5,166 bases of DNA from an uncultured Collinsella sp. GTDB taxonomy: Bacteria; Actinomycetota; Coriobacteriia; Coriobacteriales; Coriobacteriaceae. The stretch is from the NCBI GenBank assembly GCA_902491915.1, contig CABUJL010000122.1, positions 1 to 5,166 of the forward strand, written 5' to 3'. The first letter of the stretch is position 1; each line of letters starts with the position of its first letter. A program made the position numbers and the translations under genes. The notes beneath the pieces were generated by a model. That model was not told the origin of the DNA. It worked only from the letters and a program-made list of their open reading frames with translations, and made no database searches. Below, piece by piece: positions 1 through 4,657 of this stretch.

Positions 1-32
1 GGCGGGCCAATCACTCGGCTTCAACTCGCGAT

Positions 33-57
33 CGCCCCGCCGTGTCACGCCCCGCCG
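33..57 (+). repeat. 10-bp direct repeat CGCCCCGCCG, 15-bp period
   Basis: CGCCCCGCCG occurs at 33-42 and again at 48-57, separated by TGTCA. The adjacent sequence has a further short repeat, CCGGCT at 55-60 and 67-72. These could be accessory binding sites flanking oriT, or chance in a GC-rich stretch. Function is unknown. Confidence 0.4.
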
Positions 58-78
58 GCTCTCGCTCCGGCTACGTTC

Positions 79-102
79 GATGGCTCCCTATGGGTCGCCA
101 TC
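79..102. repeat. Inverted repeat GATGGC...GCCATC
   Basis: GATGGC at 79-84 pairs exactly with GCCATC at 97-102. Inside, CCC (86-88) can pair with GGG (92-94) around a TAT loop, giving a 6+3 bp stem interrupted by a small asymmetric internal loop. It is the first of the inverted repeats in the candidate oriT. It could be a protein-binding site or a single-strand hairpin. Confidence 0.5.
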
Positions 103-120
103 ACTTCGCCTACGCTCACC

Positions 121-162
121 TGCCCATATCCGGGAAAACGTGTGGGTTCCCTACTATGGGCA
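121..162. repeat. Nested stem-loop, candidate oriT hairpin
   Basis: TGCCCATA (121-128) is the exact reverse complement of TATGGGCA (155-162). Inside it, GGGAA (132-136) is the reverse complement of TTCCC (147-151). The two stems are separated by a symmetric 3x3 internal loop (TCC/TAC), and a 10-nt loop AACGTGTGGG closes the structure. Thirteen base pairs in a nested arrangement next to mobilization genes suggest a relaxosome recognition structure. Confidence 0.6.
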
Positions 163-163
163 T

Positions 164-198
164 GCAAGATGTGGGAATGTGTACACATTCCATCTTGC
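164..198. repeat. Extended palindrome with CATCTTGC arms, candidate relaxosome site
   Basis: GGAATGTGT (174-182) and ACACATTCC (183-191) form a perfect 18-bp palindrome. It is flanked by GCAAGAT (164-170) and ATCTTGC (192-198), also perfect complements, so 16 pairs form with a 3-nt bulge (GTG, 171-173) on the left. CATCTTGC therefore reads outward on both strands: + strand 191-198 and - strand 171-164. It differs by one base from CATCCTGC, a form of the YATCCTGY nick-site consensus of IncP/MOBP-type origins as I recall it. This is the best single candidate for a relaxosome or repressor binding site in the window. The actual nick position is not established. Confidence 0.6.
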
Positions 199-298
199 CG
201 GCGCTTCCGCGCCGGGGCTCCGGGCGGTCGGAACCGCGCCTGCCGGCGCTCCCCCACGCCCTGCGCGGGGACGGCGAGCCGCGCCCGTTGGCGCTCCC
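197..298 (+). repeat. Three copies of GCCGGCGCTYCC at exact 45-bp spacing
   Basis: The core is at 197-208 (GCCGGCGCTTCC), 242-253 (GCCGGCGCTCCC) and 287-298 (GTTGGCGCTCCC, two differences). Both intervals are exactly 45 bp. Copies two and three also share an upstream GARCCGCGCC segment (231-240 and 276-285), so each forms a 5-bp hairpin GCGCC-N4-GGCGC (236-249 and 281-294). The DNA between the cores has diverged. Because 45 bp is 15 codons, reading in the mobC frame gives a degenerate 15-residue repeat with LPALP. I regard this as non-coding, but it could be an N-terminal extension of mobC. Confidence 0.45.
198..215. repeat. 7-bp GC hairpin with TTCC loop
   Basis: CCGGCGC (198-204) and GCGCCGG (209-215) are perfect complements around a TTCC tetraloop. 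The hairpin abuts the right end of the larger palindrome and shares C198 with it. No U-run follows, so a factor-independent terminator is unlikely. It is more plausibly part of the oriT architecture. Confidence 0.5.
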
Positions 299-321
299 GC
301 CGGCCCCTTGCCGAAACAACC

Positions 322-330
322 GGAAGGGGG
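322..330 (+). promoter_or_regulatory. Ribosome binding site that decides the TTG start of mobC
   Basis: GGAAGGGGG lies 5 nt upstream of the TTG at 336. No ATG or GTG in this frame sits at a suitable distance. The only nearby in-frame ATG falls inside the ribbon-helix-helix fold and would destroy it. Confidence 0.6.
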
Positions 331-335
331 CCGTT

Positions 336-677
336 TTGGCCAAAGAGAAGAAAGAGACCCAGATCCACCTCCGGATCAGCGAGCGCGACGCCGCGCTCAT
401 GCGCGAGCGCGCGCAGGCGGCCGGGCTCGGCCTGTCGGCCTACGTCCGCCGGTGTGCGCTCGCCGGTGGCGCTCCCGCGCCCGTCGCCGACGCCCGCGAG
501 CTCCGTCCGATATACGCGGAGCTCCGTCGGTGCGGCAACAACGCCAACCAGATCGCCCGCGCCCTCAACGCCTACGGCATCGGCGGGGCCCCGGCGGCCG
601 ATGTCGCGCGCGCCGTGGCCCAGCTGGAGCGCGCCGCCCAGGCGGTCGCCGACGCGATGGAGGCCGCGAGGCCGTAG
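336..677 (+). CDS. mobC: MobC-like relaxosome accessory protein (ribbon-helix-helix)
   Basis: This 113-residue basic protein probably binds oriT and helps the relaxase open and nick the DNA. Residues 7-14 (ETQIHLRI) form the expected DNA-contacting beta strand. Two helices follow at about 15-30 and 34-42 (LSAYVRRCAL), the layout of ribbon-helix-helix MobC proteins. Residues 66-78, CGNNANQIARALN, match the family signature G-N-N-x-N-Q-I-A-R-x-x-N. The C-terminal 88-110 is an alanine-rich helix, possibly for multimer contacts. The start is TTG, chosen because GGAAGGGGG sits 5 nt upstream and the fold begins directly afterwards. An extended start further upstream would add a low-complexity arginine/proline tail running through the oriT repeats, so I reject it. 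The gene is separated from the following operon by 83 bp containing a separate promoter, and lies directly downstream of the candidate oriT. Confidence 0.8.
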   Translation: MAKEKKETQIHLRISERDAALMRERAQAAGLGLSAYVRRCALAGGAPAPVADARELRPIYAELRRCGNNANQIARALNAYGIGGAPAADVARAVAQLERAAQAVADAMEAARP

Positions 678-690
678 GGTGCTATTGTGA

Positions 691-728
691 AGGGTTGGTA
701 TAGGGGTAGAACAGGGGTATAATAGGGG
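691..728 (+). repeat. Four AGGG boxes at exact 11-bp spacing
   Basis: AGGG begins at 691, 702, 713 and 724, three successive intervals of 11 bp, and another AGGG follows at 738. The last three of the phased boxes are AGGGG. With a period of one helical turn, all boxes face the same side of the DNA. They run across the -35, spacer and -10 of the promoter described here, so a protein binding them would probably control transcription. Candidates are the MobC-like protein and the product of the next gene, both with ribbon-helix-helix-like N termini. That link is inference. Confidence 0.6.
695..723 (+). promoter_or_regulatory. Sigma-70-type promoter for the transfer operon
   Basis: TATAAT at 718-723 is a perfect -10 box. 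TTGGTA at 695-700 matches 4 of 6 bases of TTGACA, with an optimal 17-bp spacer. Transcription would begin near 730, leaving about a 30-nt leader before the ATG at 761. This is the only strong promoter I see ahead of the three closely spaced genes 761-4413. The 11-bp-phased AGGG boxes overlap it completely. Confidence 0.7.
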
Positions 729-760
729 CAACACATAAGGGTCGTCGAACGGAGATTGCC

Positions 761-1465
761 ATGCCGACCATCAAGCCAAAACGCACATTCGTCTACTCAT
801 CCGAAAGCGCCAGGCGCGCCCTCGAGGCCGCCCTCGCGGACCGCTGTGAGGTCAATCGCACCAACATGAGCCAGGAGATCGAGAGTATCCTCATCGGCGC
901 CCTCATTCCGCATGACGGTGGGCTCGCCGAGCGCGCCATGACGCGCATCTATTACGGGCAGACTGGGGTGCGCGACGAGGTTGCGGCCGCGTTCAGCGAT
1001 GCGGCCGCCGTATACGACTGGGAGACCGGAACCTCCGACCTTCGGCCGCTCGTCGAGATTGCTGCCCAGCAGTCGCTCGGAGCGCTGATCGACGCGTCGA
1101 AGGAGGAGGCCGACGGCTCGCGCCCCATCTACCATCTGAGGACCTGCTGGGACTCCGTGTGCAGCCGTCTGCACCACGTCTGCGAGAGCGACCCGGACAG
1201 CCGCGAGGCCCTGTCGGCCGCCGTCGACGAGGGCGTCGCCCGCGATCTCTCCCGCGCCCTCGATGCCGGTTGCAAGATGGTCGAGGCGAGGGCGTTCTTC
1301 GACATCGCCCTGCGCAACTGGGCCGTCCTGGGCGGGTTCACGTACACCTATCGGTCCCTCATGGACGTCGTCGGCCTCGCCGACGAGTGGCCCGAGACCG
1401 CCCGCGCGCGCGAGGACCTGAAGGAGTGTCTGTGGTCCATCTCTGACGGCCGAGGCGGCGAGTGA
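761..1465 (+). CDS. Unrecognised protein, first gene of transfer operon
   Basis: I do not recognise this 234-residue protein. The ATG has a good ribosome site, GGAG at 751-754, with 6 nt spacing. Residues 8-50 look like a DNA-binding ribbon-helix-helix arrangement: a short strand (RTFVYS, 8-13), a helix from about 14 to 27, and a second helix beginning NMSQEIESILIGAL (35-48). Such N termini are common in relaxosome and transfer regulators. Residues 55-225 appear mostly helical and acidic, with no catalytic motif and no membrane segment or signal peptide. Four cysteines fall at 129, 134, 141 and 171 without a clear metal-binding pattern. Its stop is 1 nt before the coupling-protein ATG, so the two are probably translationally coupled. 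Plausible roles are oriT accessory protein, operon autorepressor acting on the phased AGGG boxes, or an adaptor for the coupling protein. None is demonstrated. Confidence 0.75.
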   Translation: MPTIKPKRTFVYSSESARRALEAALADRCEVNRTNMSQEIESILIGALIPHDGGLAERAMTRIYYGQTGVRDEVAAAFSDAAAVYDWETGTSDLRPLVEIAAQQSLGALIDASKEEADGSRPIYHLRTCWDSVCSRLHHVCESDPDSREALSAAVDEGVARDLSRALDAGCKMVEARAFFDIALRNWAVLGGFTYTYRSLMDVVGLADEWPETARAREDLKECLWSISDGRGGE

Positions 1466-1466
1466 C

Positions 1467-3431
1467 ATGGATCTTGGTCGATACCGCAGCACCGCTATCC
1501 TGGCAGCGGCCTTCGCCGCCGTCATCGATATAGCTCTCTATCCAATCGTGGCCCCTGCGATCGCGTGCGCGGTCGCAGGGGCCGCTTTCGACTGGTTGGG
1601 GTGGCTCGACGCCATCGGCCTGGACCTCTGGGAGGCGTTCTGGACGTCCGGCGAATGGCTCTGGCACATGCCGTTCATGCTCGCCGGCTTCGCGCTGGCG
1701 TTCTTGATTCTGTTCGGGTACTCGGTCGCCAGGGAGGGGGAGCGCACCCGTGAGGTCGAAAGCGGTATCTACGGCGACGCCCGCGTCATCCGCGGCGCGG
1801 CGGAGCTCGTCCGCCGGAACGATTTCTGGGACGGTCGCGGGACACCGGAGAGGGCTGGGCTCGTCCTCGGCGCGACCGCGAAGGGCTATTGGTTCGACTC
1901 TTCCGTTCCCCATGCGCTGACCTGCGGAAAGACCGGTTCAGGCAAGACCCAGCTTCAGGTGCTTGAGACCATGCACCTGACGTTTGCGGCTGGTTGGAGC
2001 GTCGTTTCCACCGGCAAGCCCGAGGTCCTTGAACTCACGGCCGACAGGGCGTGGGGACTGGGATACAAGGTTGTTGTCCTCGATCTGACCGGCTACCCGG
2101 GGGCAAGTCGGTACAACCCCATCGGCCTTGTCGTCGATGCCGTCGAGGCTGGGGACACCGATGCGGCCGTGAGGACGGCCCGCCAGGTCGCCGTCGATCT
2201 CATCCCCATCGGCGGAGAGAAGAACACCTATTTCCCCAAGGCCGCGCGCAACATGCTCGCTGCGTGCATCCTCGTCGTCTGCACCGCCGATATCCCGCGC
2301 AGGCGGAAGAACATGGCGAGCGTCGCCGCGCTCGTCGAGCGCGGGACCGCCGGAGACGACCCGAAGGACCCATCCGCACCCCTCAAGGACTACATTCGCA
2401 ACCTCGGCCCGTCGCACCCGGCGTTCTCGCCGGCGTCCGACCTCCTCGGGGACGGCGGCGCGACGACCGCCGGAAAAAACGTCGTCTCGACCCTCAAGGA
2501 GGCCCTGAGCATCTTCTCGGACGGCGCGCTCCGCGCCGTGACGTCCGAGAGCAGCGTGTCGATCCGCGACCTCATCGAGAAGAAAACAGCGGTCTATATC
2601 GAGATGCTGGACGAGGGCGACCCCTACGGCGTCGTCTACACGTGCTTCCTCGACCAGTGGTGGCAGGTGGCGCAACAGGTCTGCAAGGAGAACGGCGGCC
2701 GGATGCCGCACGAGACGGCGCTCGTCCTCGACGAGATCGGCAACCTTAACGTCAAGGTCGCGTGCCTGCCGGCTATCGCGACGCTCGGCCGCAGCATGAG
2801 GATCCATGAATATTTGTTCGTGCAAAATTTAAAACAATTGAATGCATATAACGAACCAGGCGACGGCGGGGCCGGGCGCGACAAGCTGATAGGCTCCATC
2901 GGCACCAAGGTCGCCCTGTCGCTCTCGGAACCCGAGGACTTCAAGTTTTTTACCGCACTCGCTGGAAAACGGACGGTGCGCTCGATGGGAACTTCCAGCC
3001 AGAGGGGCCAGGGCCGCGCCTCAGTCGGGACGAGCTACAGCGAGGCTGCCGTTCCGCTGATTAACGAATGGGAGTGGCAGCAGCGCATCCCCATCCGCGA
3101 CGGGCTCATCGCCATCAAGGGCGGGGAGAACTCGAAGCCGGGCCGCGAGGGCGTGTTCGAGCTTCCGCTCGACTATGCCAACCGCACCCCGGCGGGCTCC
3201 TTCTTCGGGCTCGGCGACGAGGAGGCGGAGCGCCAGAAGCGCTCCGCCTACTACGCCCGCGCCAAGGCCTCCGCGCAGAACGAAGTGTATGAGGTGCCGG
3301 AACCGTGGTGTCCCGAGTTCAACGTTGGCGATGAGACGGACGATGATGACGAGATCGCGCCCGACGACGTGTTCAAGGCTGACGAGGAGAACGCGACGTT
3401 CGAGGACGAGTGGGCCGCGTGGGACGAGTGA
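1467..3431 (+). CDS. VirD4/TraG-type conjugative coupling ATPase
   Basis: This 654-residue inner-membrane hexameric ATPase should link the relaxase-DNA complex to a type IV secretion channel and drive DNA transfer. Hydrophobic segments at about 10-40 and 66-86 form the N-terminal membrane anchor. SGIYGDARVI (99-108) corresponds to the G-S/D-A-R region that precedes the motor domain in TraG-like proteins. Walker A is GKTGSGKT (154-161). RYNPIG (215-220) is the conserved Y/F-N-P motif. Walker B is ALVLDEIGNL (418-427), with D422 and E423. QNLKQLNAY (453-461) matches the conserved coupling-protein QxxxQL stretch. The C terminus (621-654) is strongly acidic and could contact the relaxosome or channel. 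Length is typical of the family. The ATG lies 1 nt after the preceding stop, with GAGG inside the end of that gene as likely ribosome site. No other secretion-channel gene is in the window. A short stretch of the gene (2808-2858) is abnormally AT-rich. Confidence 0.93.
   Translation: MDLGRYRSTAILAAAFAAVIDIALYPIVAPAIACAVAGAAFDWLGWLDAIGLDLWEAFWTSGEWLWHMPFMLAGFALAFLILFGYSVAREGERTREVESGIYGDARVIRGAAELVRRNDFWDGRGTPERAGLVLGATAKGYWFDSSVPHALTCGKTGSGKTQLQVLETMHLTFAAGWSVVSTGKPEVLELTADRAWGLGYKVVVLDLTGYPGASRYNPIGLVVDAVEAGDTDAAVRTARQVAVDLIPIGGEKNTYFPKAARNMLAACILVVCTADIPRRRKNMASVAALVERGTAGDDPKDPSAPLKDYIRNLGPSHPAFSPASDLLGDGGATTAGKNVVSTLKEALSIFSDGALRAVTSESSVSIRDLIEKKTAVYIEMLDEGDPYGVVYTCFLDQWWQVAQQVCKENGGRMPHETALVLDEIGNLNVKVACLPAIATLGRSMRIHEYLFVQNLKQLNAYNEPGDGGAGRDKLIGSIGTKVALSLSEPEDFKFFTALAGKRTVRSMGTSSQRGQGRASVGTSYSEAAVPLINEWEWQQRIPIRDGLIAIKGGENSKPGREGVFELPLDYANRTPAGSFFGLGDEEAERQKRSAYYARAKASAQNEVYEVPEPWCPEFNVGDETDDDDEIAPDDVFKADEENATFEDEWAAWDE
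2808..2858 (+). other. Low-GC, rare-codon island inside the coupling-protein gene
   Basis: These 17 codons (residues 448-464 of the coupling protein) contain 14 G/C in 51 bases, about 27%, against roughly 60-80% in neighbouring blocks. They use TAT, TTG, TTA, CAA, AAT, AAA, GCA and CCA, whereas the surrounding gene overwhelmingly uses C/G-ending synonyms. The reading frame and the conserved QNLKQLNAY motif are intact, so this is not a frameshift or insertion. Possible explanations are a gene-conversion patch, a translational pause, or a DNA-level signal. I see no well-spaced promoter in it. Confidence 0.7.
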
Positions 3432-3444
3432 GGGGGCGGTAAAC

Positions 3445-4413
3445 ATGACGGCTATCAAACAGGTATCGGTGACCAGTGCGCAGCATATGAAGAGTCTTGC
3501 TGGTTATCTCGACAGGTCGAGCAATAAGCATGACGCACTCGACCTCGACTCCCGGAATCTCAACGACCCGGAGAACTGGGCTCGCGAGATGGACCGCACC
3601 CGCGATGCCGATGGGCACAACGAGTCCGGCCGCAAGGGCTCGAAATGCACCTACTGCTACCACCAGATCATCGCCTTCAATCCAGACGAATGCGACGTCA
3701 ACGGTGGTAGGCTCACCAGGGCCGGGTGCATGGGATTCGCCCGCGAGTGGGTGGAGCGCTACTATCCGAACCAGGAAGCCGCCTGGGCGCTTCACCTCGA
3801 GCACTCGAAGGACGGAACGGACCGTTACGCCGTGCATATCGCCATCAACCGGACCGACCTCGAGACCGGACGCAGGCTCGATGAGGGCCGAGCAAGCCGT
3901 CAGAAGGTGCTCCACGCGTCGAGGATGCGCGAGATGGACGAGAGATGGGGTCTCTCGCAGCTCGAACGCGGCCAGAGGAATAGCAGGTCCCATGCTCGCC
4001 AGGAGTCTCCCGGCGAGCGGAGGGCCCGCGAGGCCGGCCGCGCGTCGTCGCCGCGGTTCGAGACGGATCTTGACCATGTTCGCCGCGTCGTACGCGAGAG
4101 CGTTCGCGAGGTTGCCGCCTCGGGAGCCCCCAACAAGATGCGCGCGCTCAACGAGGCGCTCGAGAAGAGAGGGGTTCATATGCGAATGAGCCGAGACGGG
4201 CAGGCGAAGGCTAGGGACGTGGTCTTCGAGTATCGTTCGACCTACGACCGCAGAGACGGCCGCGGCAACCGTATAAGGGTTTCCGCAATCCGCGGACATC
4301 GTCTCGGTCGCGGGTTCAGCATCGCCGGTATCCAACATGCCCTGGGCGTCGGCATGGCCATGTACCGCATGGCCGAGCGCGCCATGGACGACGGGAACGG
4401 TAACGATATGTGA
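3445..4413 (+). CDS. MOBP-like conjugative relaxase (mobilization nuclease)
   Basis: This 322-residue protein should nick oriT, become covalently linked to the 5' end through a tyrosine, and be delivered with the strand by the coupling ATPase. The N terminus fits the Relaxase/mobilization nuclease fold. Y21 in SLAGYLD is the likely catalytic tyrosine. C68-x-x-C71-Y-H73-QIIAFNPDE resembles the motif II strand. EAAWALHLEH...YAVHIAIN (111-135) is the metal-binding motif III, with H117, E119, H120, H131 and N135. The usual H-x-H pair reads A129-V-H131, a deviation. Residues 175-225 are a charged helical linker. About 232-300 resemble the small domain found at the end of many such relaxases (KRGVHM ... 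RGHRLGRGFS). I chose the ATG at 3445 because a G-rich ribosome site (GGGGG, 3432-3436) sits 8 nt upstream and the fold starts there. The frame stays open upstream, but only as a shadow of the coupling-protein gene, which ends 13 nt earlier. Confidence 0.85.
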   Translation: MTAIKQVSVTSAQHMKSLAGYLDRSSNKHDALDLDSRNLNDPENWAREMDRTRDADGHNESGRKGSKCTYCYHQIIAFNPDECDVNGGRLTRAGCMGFAREWVERYYPNQEAAWALHLEHSKDGTDRYAVHIAINRTDLETGRRLDEGRASRQKVLHASRMREMDERWGLSQLERGQRNSRSHARQESPGERRAREAGRASSPRFETDLDHVRRVVRESVREVAASGAPNKMRALNEALEKRGVHMRMSRDGQAKARDVVFEYRSTYDRRDGRGNRIRVSAIRGHRLGRGFSIAGIQHALGVGMAMYRMAERAMDDGNGNDM

Positions 4414-4475
4414 TCGATGCTCAAGATGAGGAAGCGCGAGCGAGGGCATCCGGCATCGAAGGAGAAACCTCCGAC

Positions 4476-4513
4476 GTGTCTATATAGAATGTATATACTT
4501 TCTATATAGACAC
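4476..4513. repeat. 38-bp AT-rich palindrome, operator or terminator candidate
   Basis: GTGTCTATATAGAA (4476-4489) is the exact reverse complement of TTCTATATAGACAC (4500-4513). The centre, GTATATAC (4491-4498), is itself palindromic, so the 38 bp are symmetric apart from one T/T mismatch (4490/4499). Each arm also contains the 8-bp palindrome CTATATAG. TTTT follows directly (4514-4517), so it could terminate the relaxase operon as a weak, AT-rich hairpin. Symmetry continuing through the centre, with no unpaired loop, fits a dimeric-protein operator or a replication-initiator site better. Confidence 0.75.
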
Positions 4514-4537
4514 TTTTCGCTTAGAGCAGTGTAAAAT
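4507..4537 (+). promoter_or_regulatory. Possible promoter for the last gene
   Basis: TAGACA (4507-4512) matches 5 of 6 bases of the -35 consensus, and TAAAAT (4532-4537) 5 of 6 of the -10, but the spacer is 19 bp, longer than ideal. A 17-bp spacer would give the poorer -10 TGTAAA. The -35 sits in the right arm of the palindrome, so a protein bound there would block it. The leader would be about 115 nt. Confidence 0.4.
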
Positions 4538-4578
4538 AACTTTATCCTTAACATACGTCCTGTAATGCCGTAGACATT

Positions 4579-4609
4579 CCCCTCGGGGTGGCCCCTAAGG
4601 TCTTTACCT
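4579..4609 (+). promoter_or_regulatory. Mutually exclusive small hairpins in the leader
   Basis: GGGG (4585-4588) can pair either backwards, with the C-run at 4579-4582, or forwards with CCCC (4592-4595) around a TGG loop. The forward hairpin extends through CCT (4581-4583) to AGG (4598-4600). AGGT (4598-4601) can instead pair with ACCT (4606-4609). Competing structures in the leader of a putative replication gene could be an attenuation or antisense-RNA control site, but the stems are short. Confidence 0.25.
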
Positions 4610-4644
4610 CACTCCGTTTCTTTTCATCTGTTTCATGCAAGCCA

Positions 4645-4652
4645 GAGGAGAG
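4645..4652 (+). promoter_or_regulatory. Ribosome binding site deciding the start at 4658
   Basis: GAGGAGAG lies 5 nt upstream of the ATG, with a T-run between. It is the strongest ribosome site in the window and fixes the start of the last gene, whose other in-frame ATGs are much further in. Confidence 0.7.
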
Positions 4653-4657
4653 TTTTT

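Larger units (their letters stand above)
1..335. other. Non-coding leader with candidate oriT region
   Basis: No convincing gene is visible here. Open frames cross it in several registers, but they are arginine/proline-rich translations typical of GC-rich non-coding DNA. The stretch is instead rich in structure: a 10-bp direct repeat near the left end, three inverted repeats between 79 and 198, a short GC hairpin abutting them, and a motif recurring every 45 bp up to 298. It lies immediately upstream of a mobC-like gene and a relaxase operon, which is the usual place for an origin of transfer. I infer oriT function from location and structure only. Confidence 0.6.
4414..4657. other. Non-coding junction between transfer operon and next module
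   Basis: This 244-bp gap starts GC-rich, in the style of the transfer genes, and shifts abruptly to AT-rich at about 4476. It contains a 38-bp palindrome, a possible promoter near 4507-4537, small overlapping hairpins at 4579-4609, a pyrimidine-rich run at 4601-4635 and the ribosome site of the last gene. A 30-codon frame (4417-4509) follows the relaxase stop but lacks a ribosome site and runs into the palindrome, so I do not annotate it. The composition change suggests a boundary between the mobilization cassette and the element backbone. Confidence 0.6.

Noticed and set aside
198..215. Factor-independent terminator
   Set aside because: The stem is GC-rich, but no T-run follows, and no gene ends upstream within the window.
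42..335. Upstream extension of the mobC frame with possible ATG starts
   Set aside because: The extension is a low-complexity Arg/Pro/Leu translation running through the oriT-like palindromes. The TTG at 336 has a ribosome site and begins exactly at the MobC fold.
797..1525. Antisense open frame opposite the unrecognised gene
   Set aside because: The forward frame has a promoter, a ribosome site and operon spacing. The reverse frame has none and crosses the start of the next gene.
1938..2825. Long antisense open frame opposite the coupling ATPase
   Set aside because: Its Arg/Asp/Val-rich composition is typical of a reverse-strand shadow, and the forward gene carries clear ATPase motifs.
2814..2852. 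Internal promoter in the AT-rich island of the coupling-protein gene
   Set aside because: TATAAC at 2847-2852 resembles a -10, but the only -35-like TTGTTC (2814-2819) is 27 bp away, too far, and no gene starts nearby.
3175..3444. Longer relaxase starting inside the coupling-protein gene
   Set aside because: The extra 90 residues are an Arg/Ser/Thr/Pro-rich out-of-frame reading of the ATPase C terminus. The relaxase fold and a ribosome site begin at 3445.
3373..4449. Long antisense open frame opposite the relaxase
   Set aside because: It mirrors the codon structure of the relaxase in GC-rich DNA. No ribosome site or recognisable protein motif supports it.
4417..4509. 30-codon open frame after the relaxase stop
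   Set aside because: It has no ribosome site at proper spacing and its last third is read out of the AT-rich palindrome.
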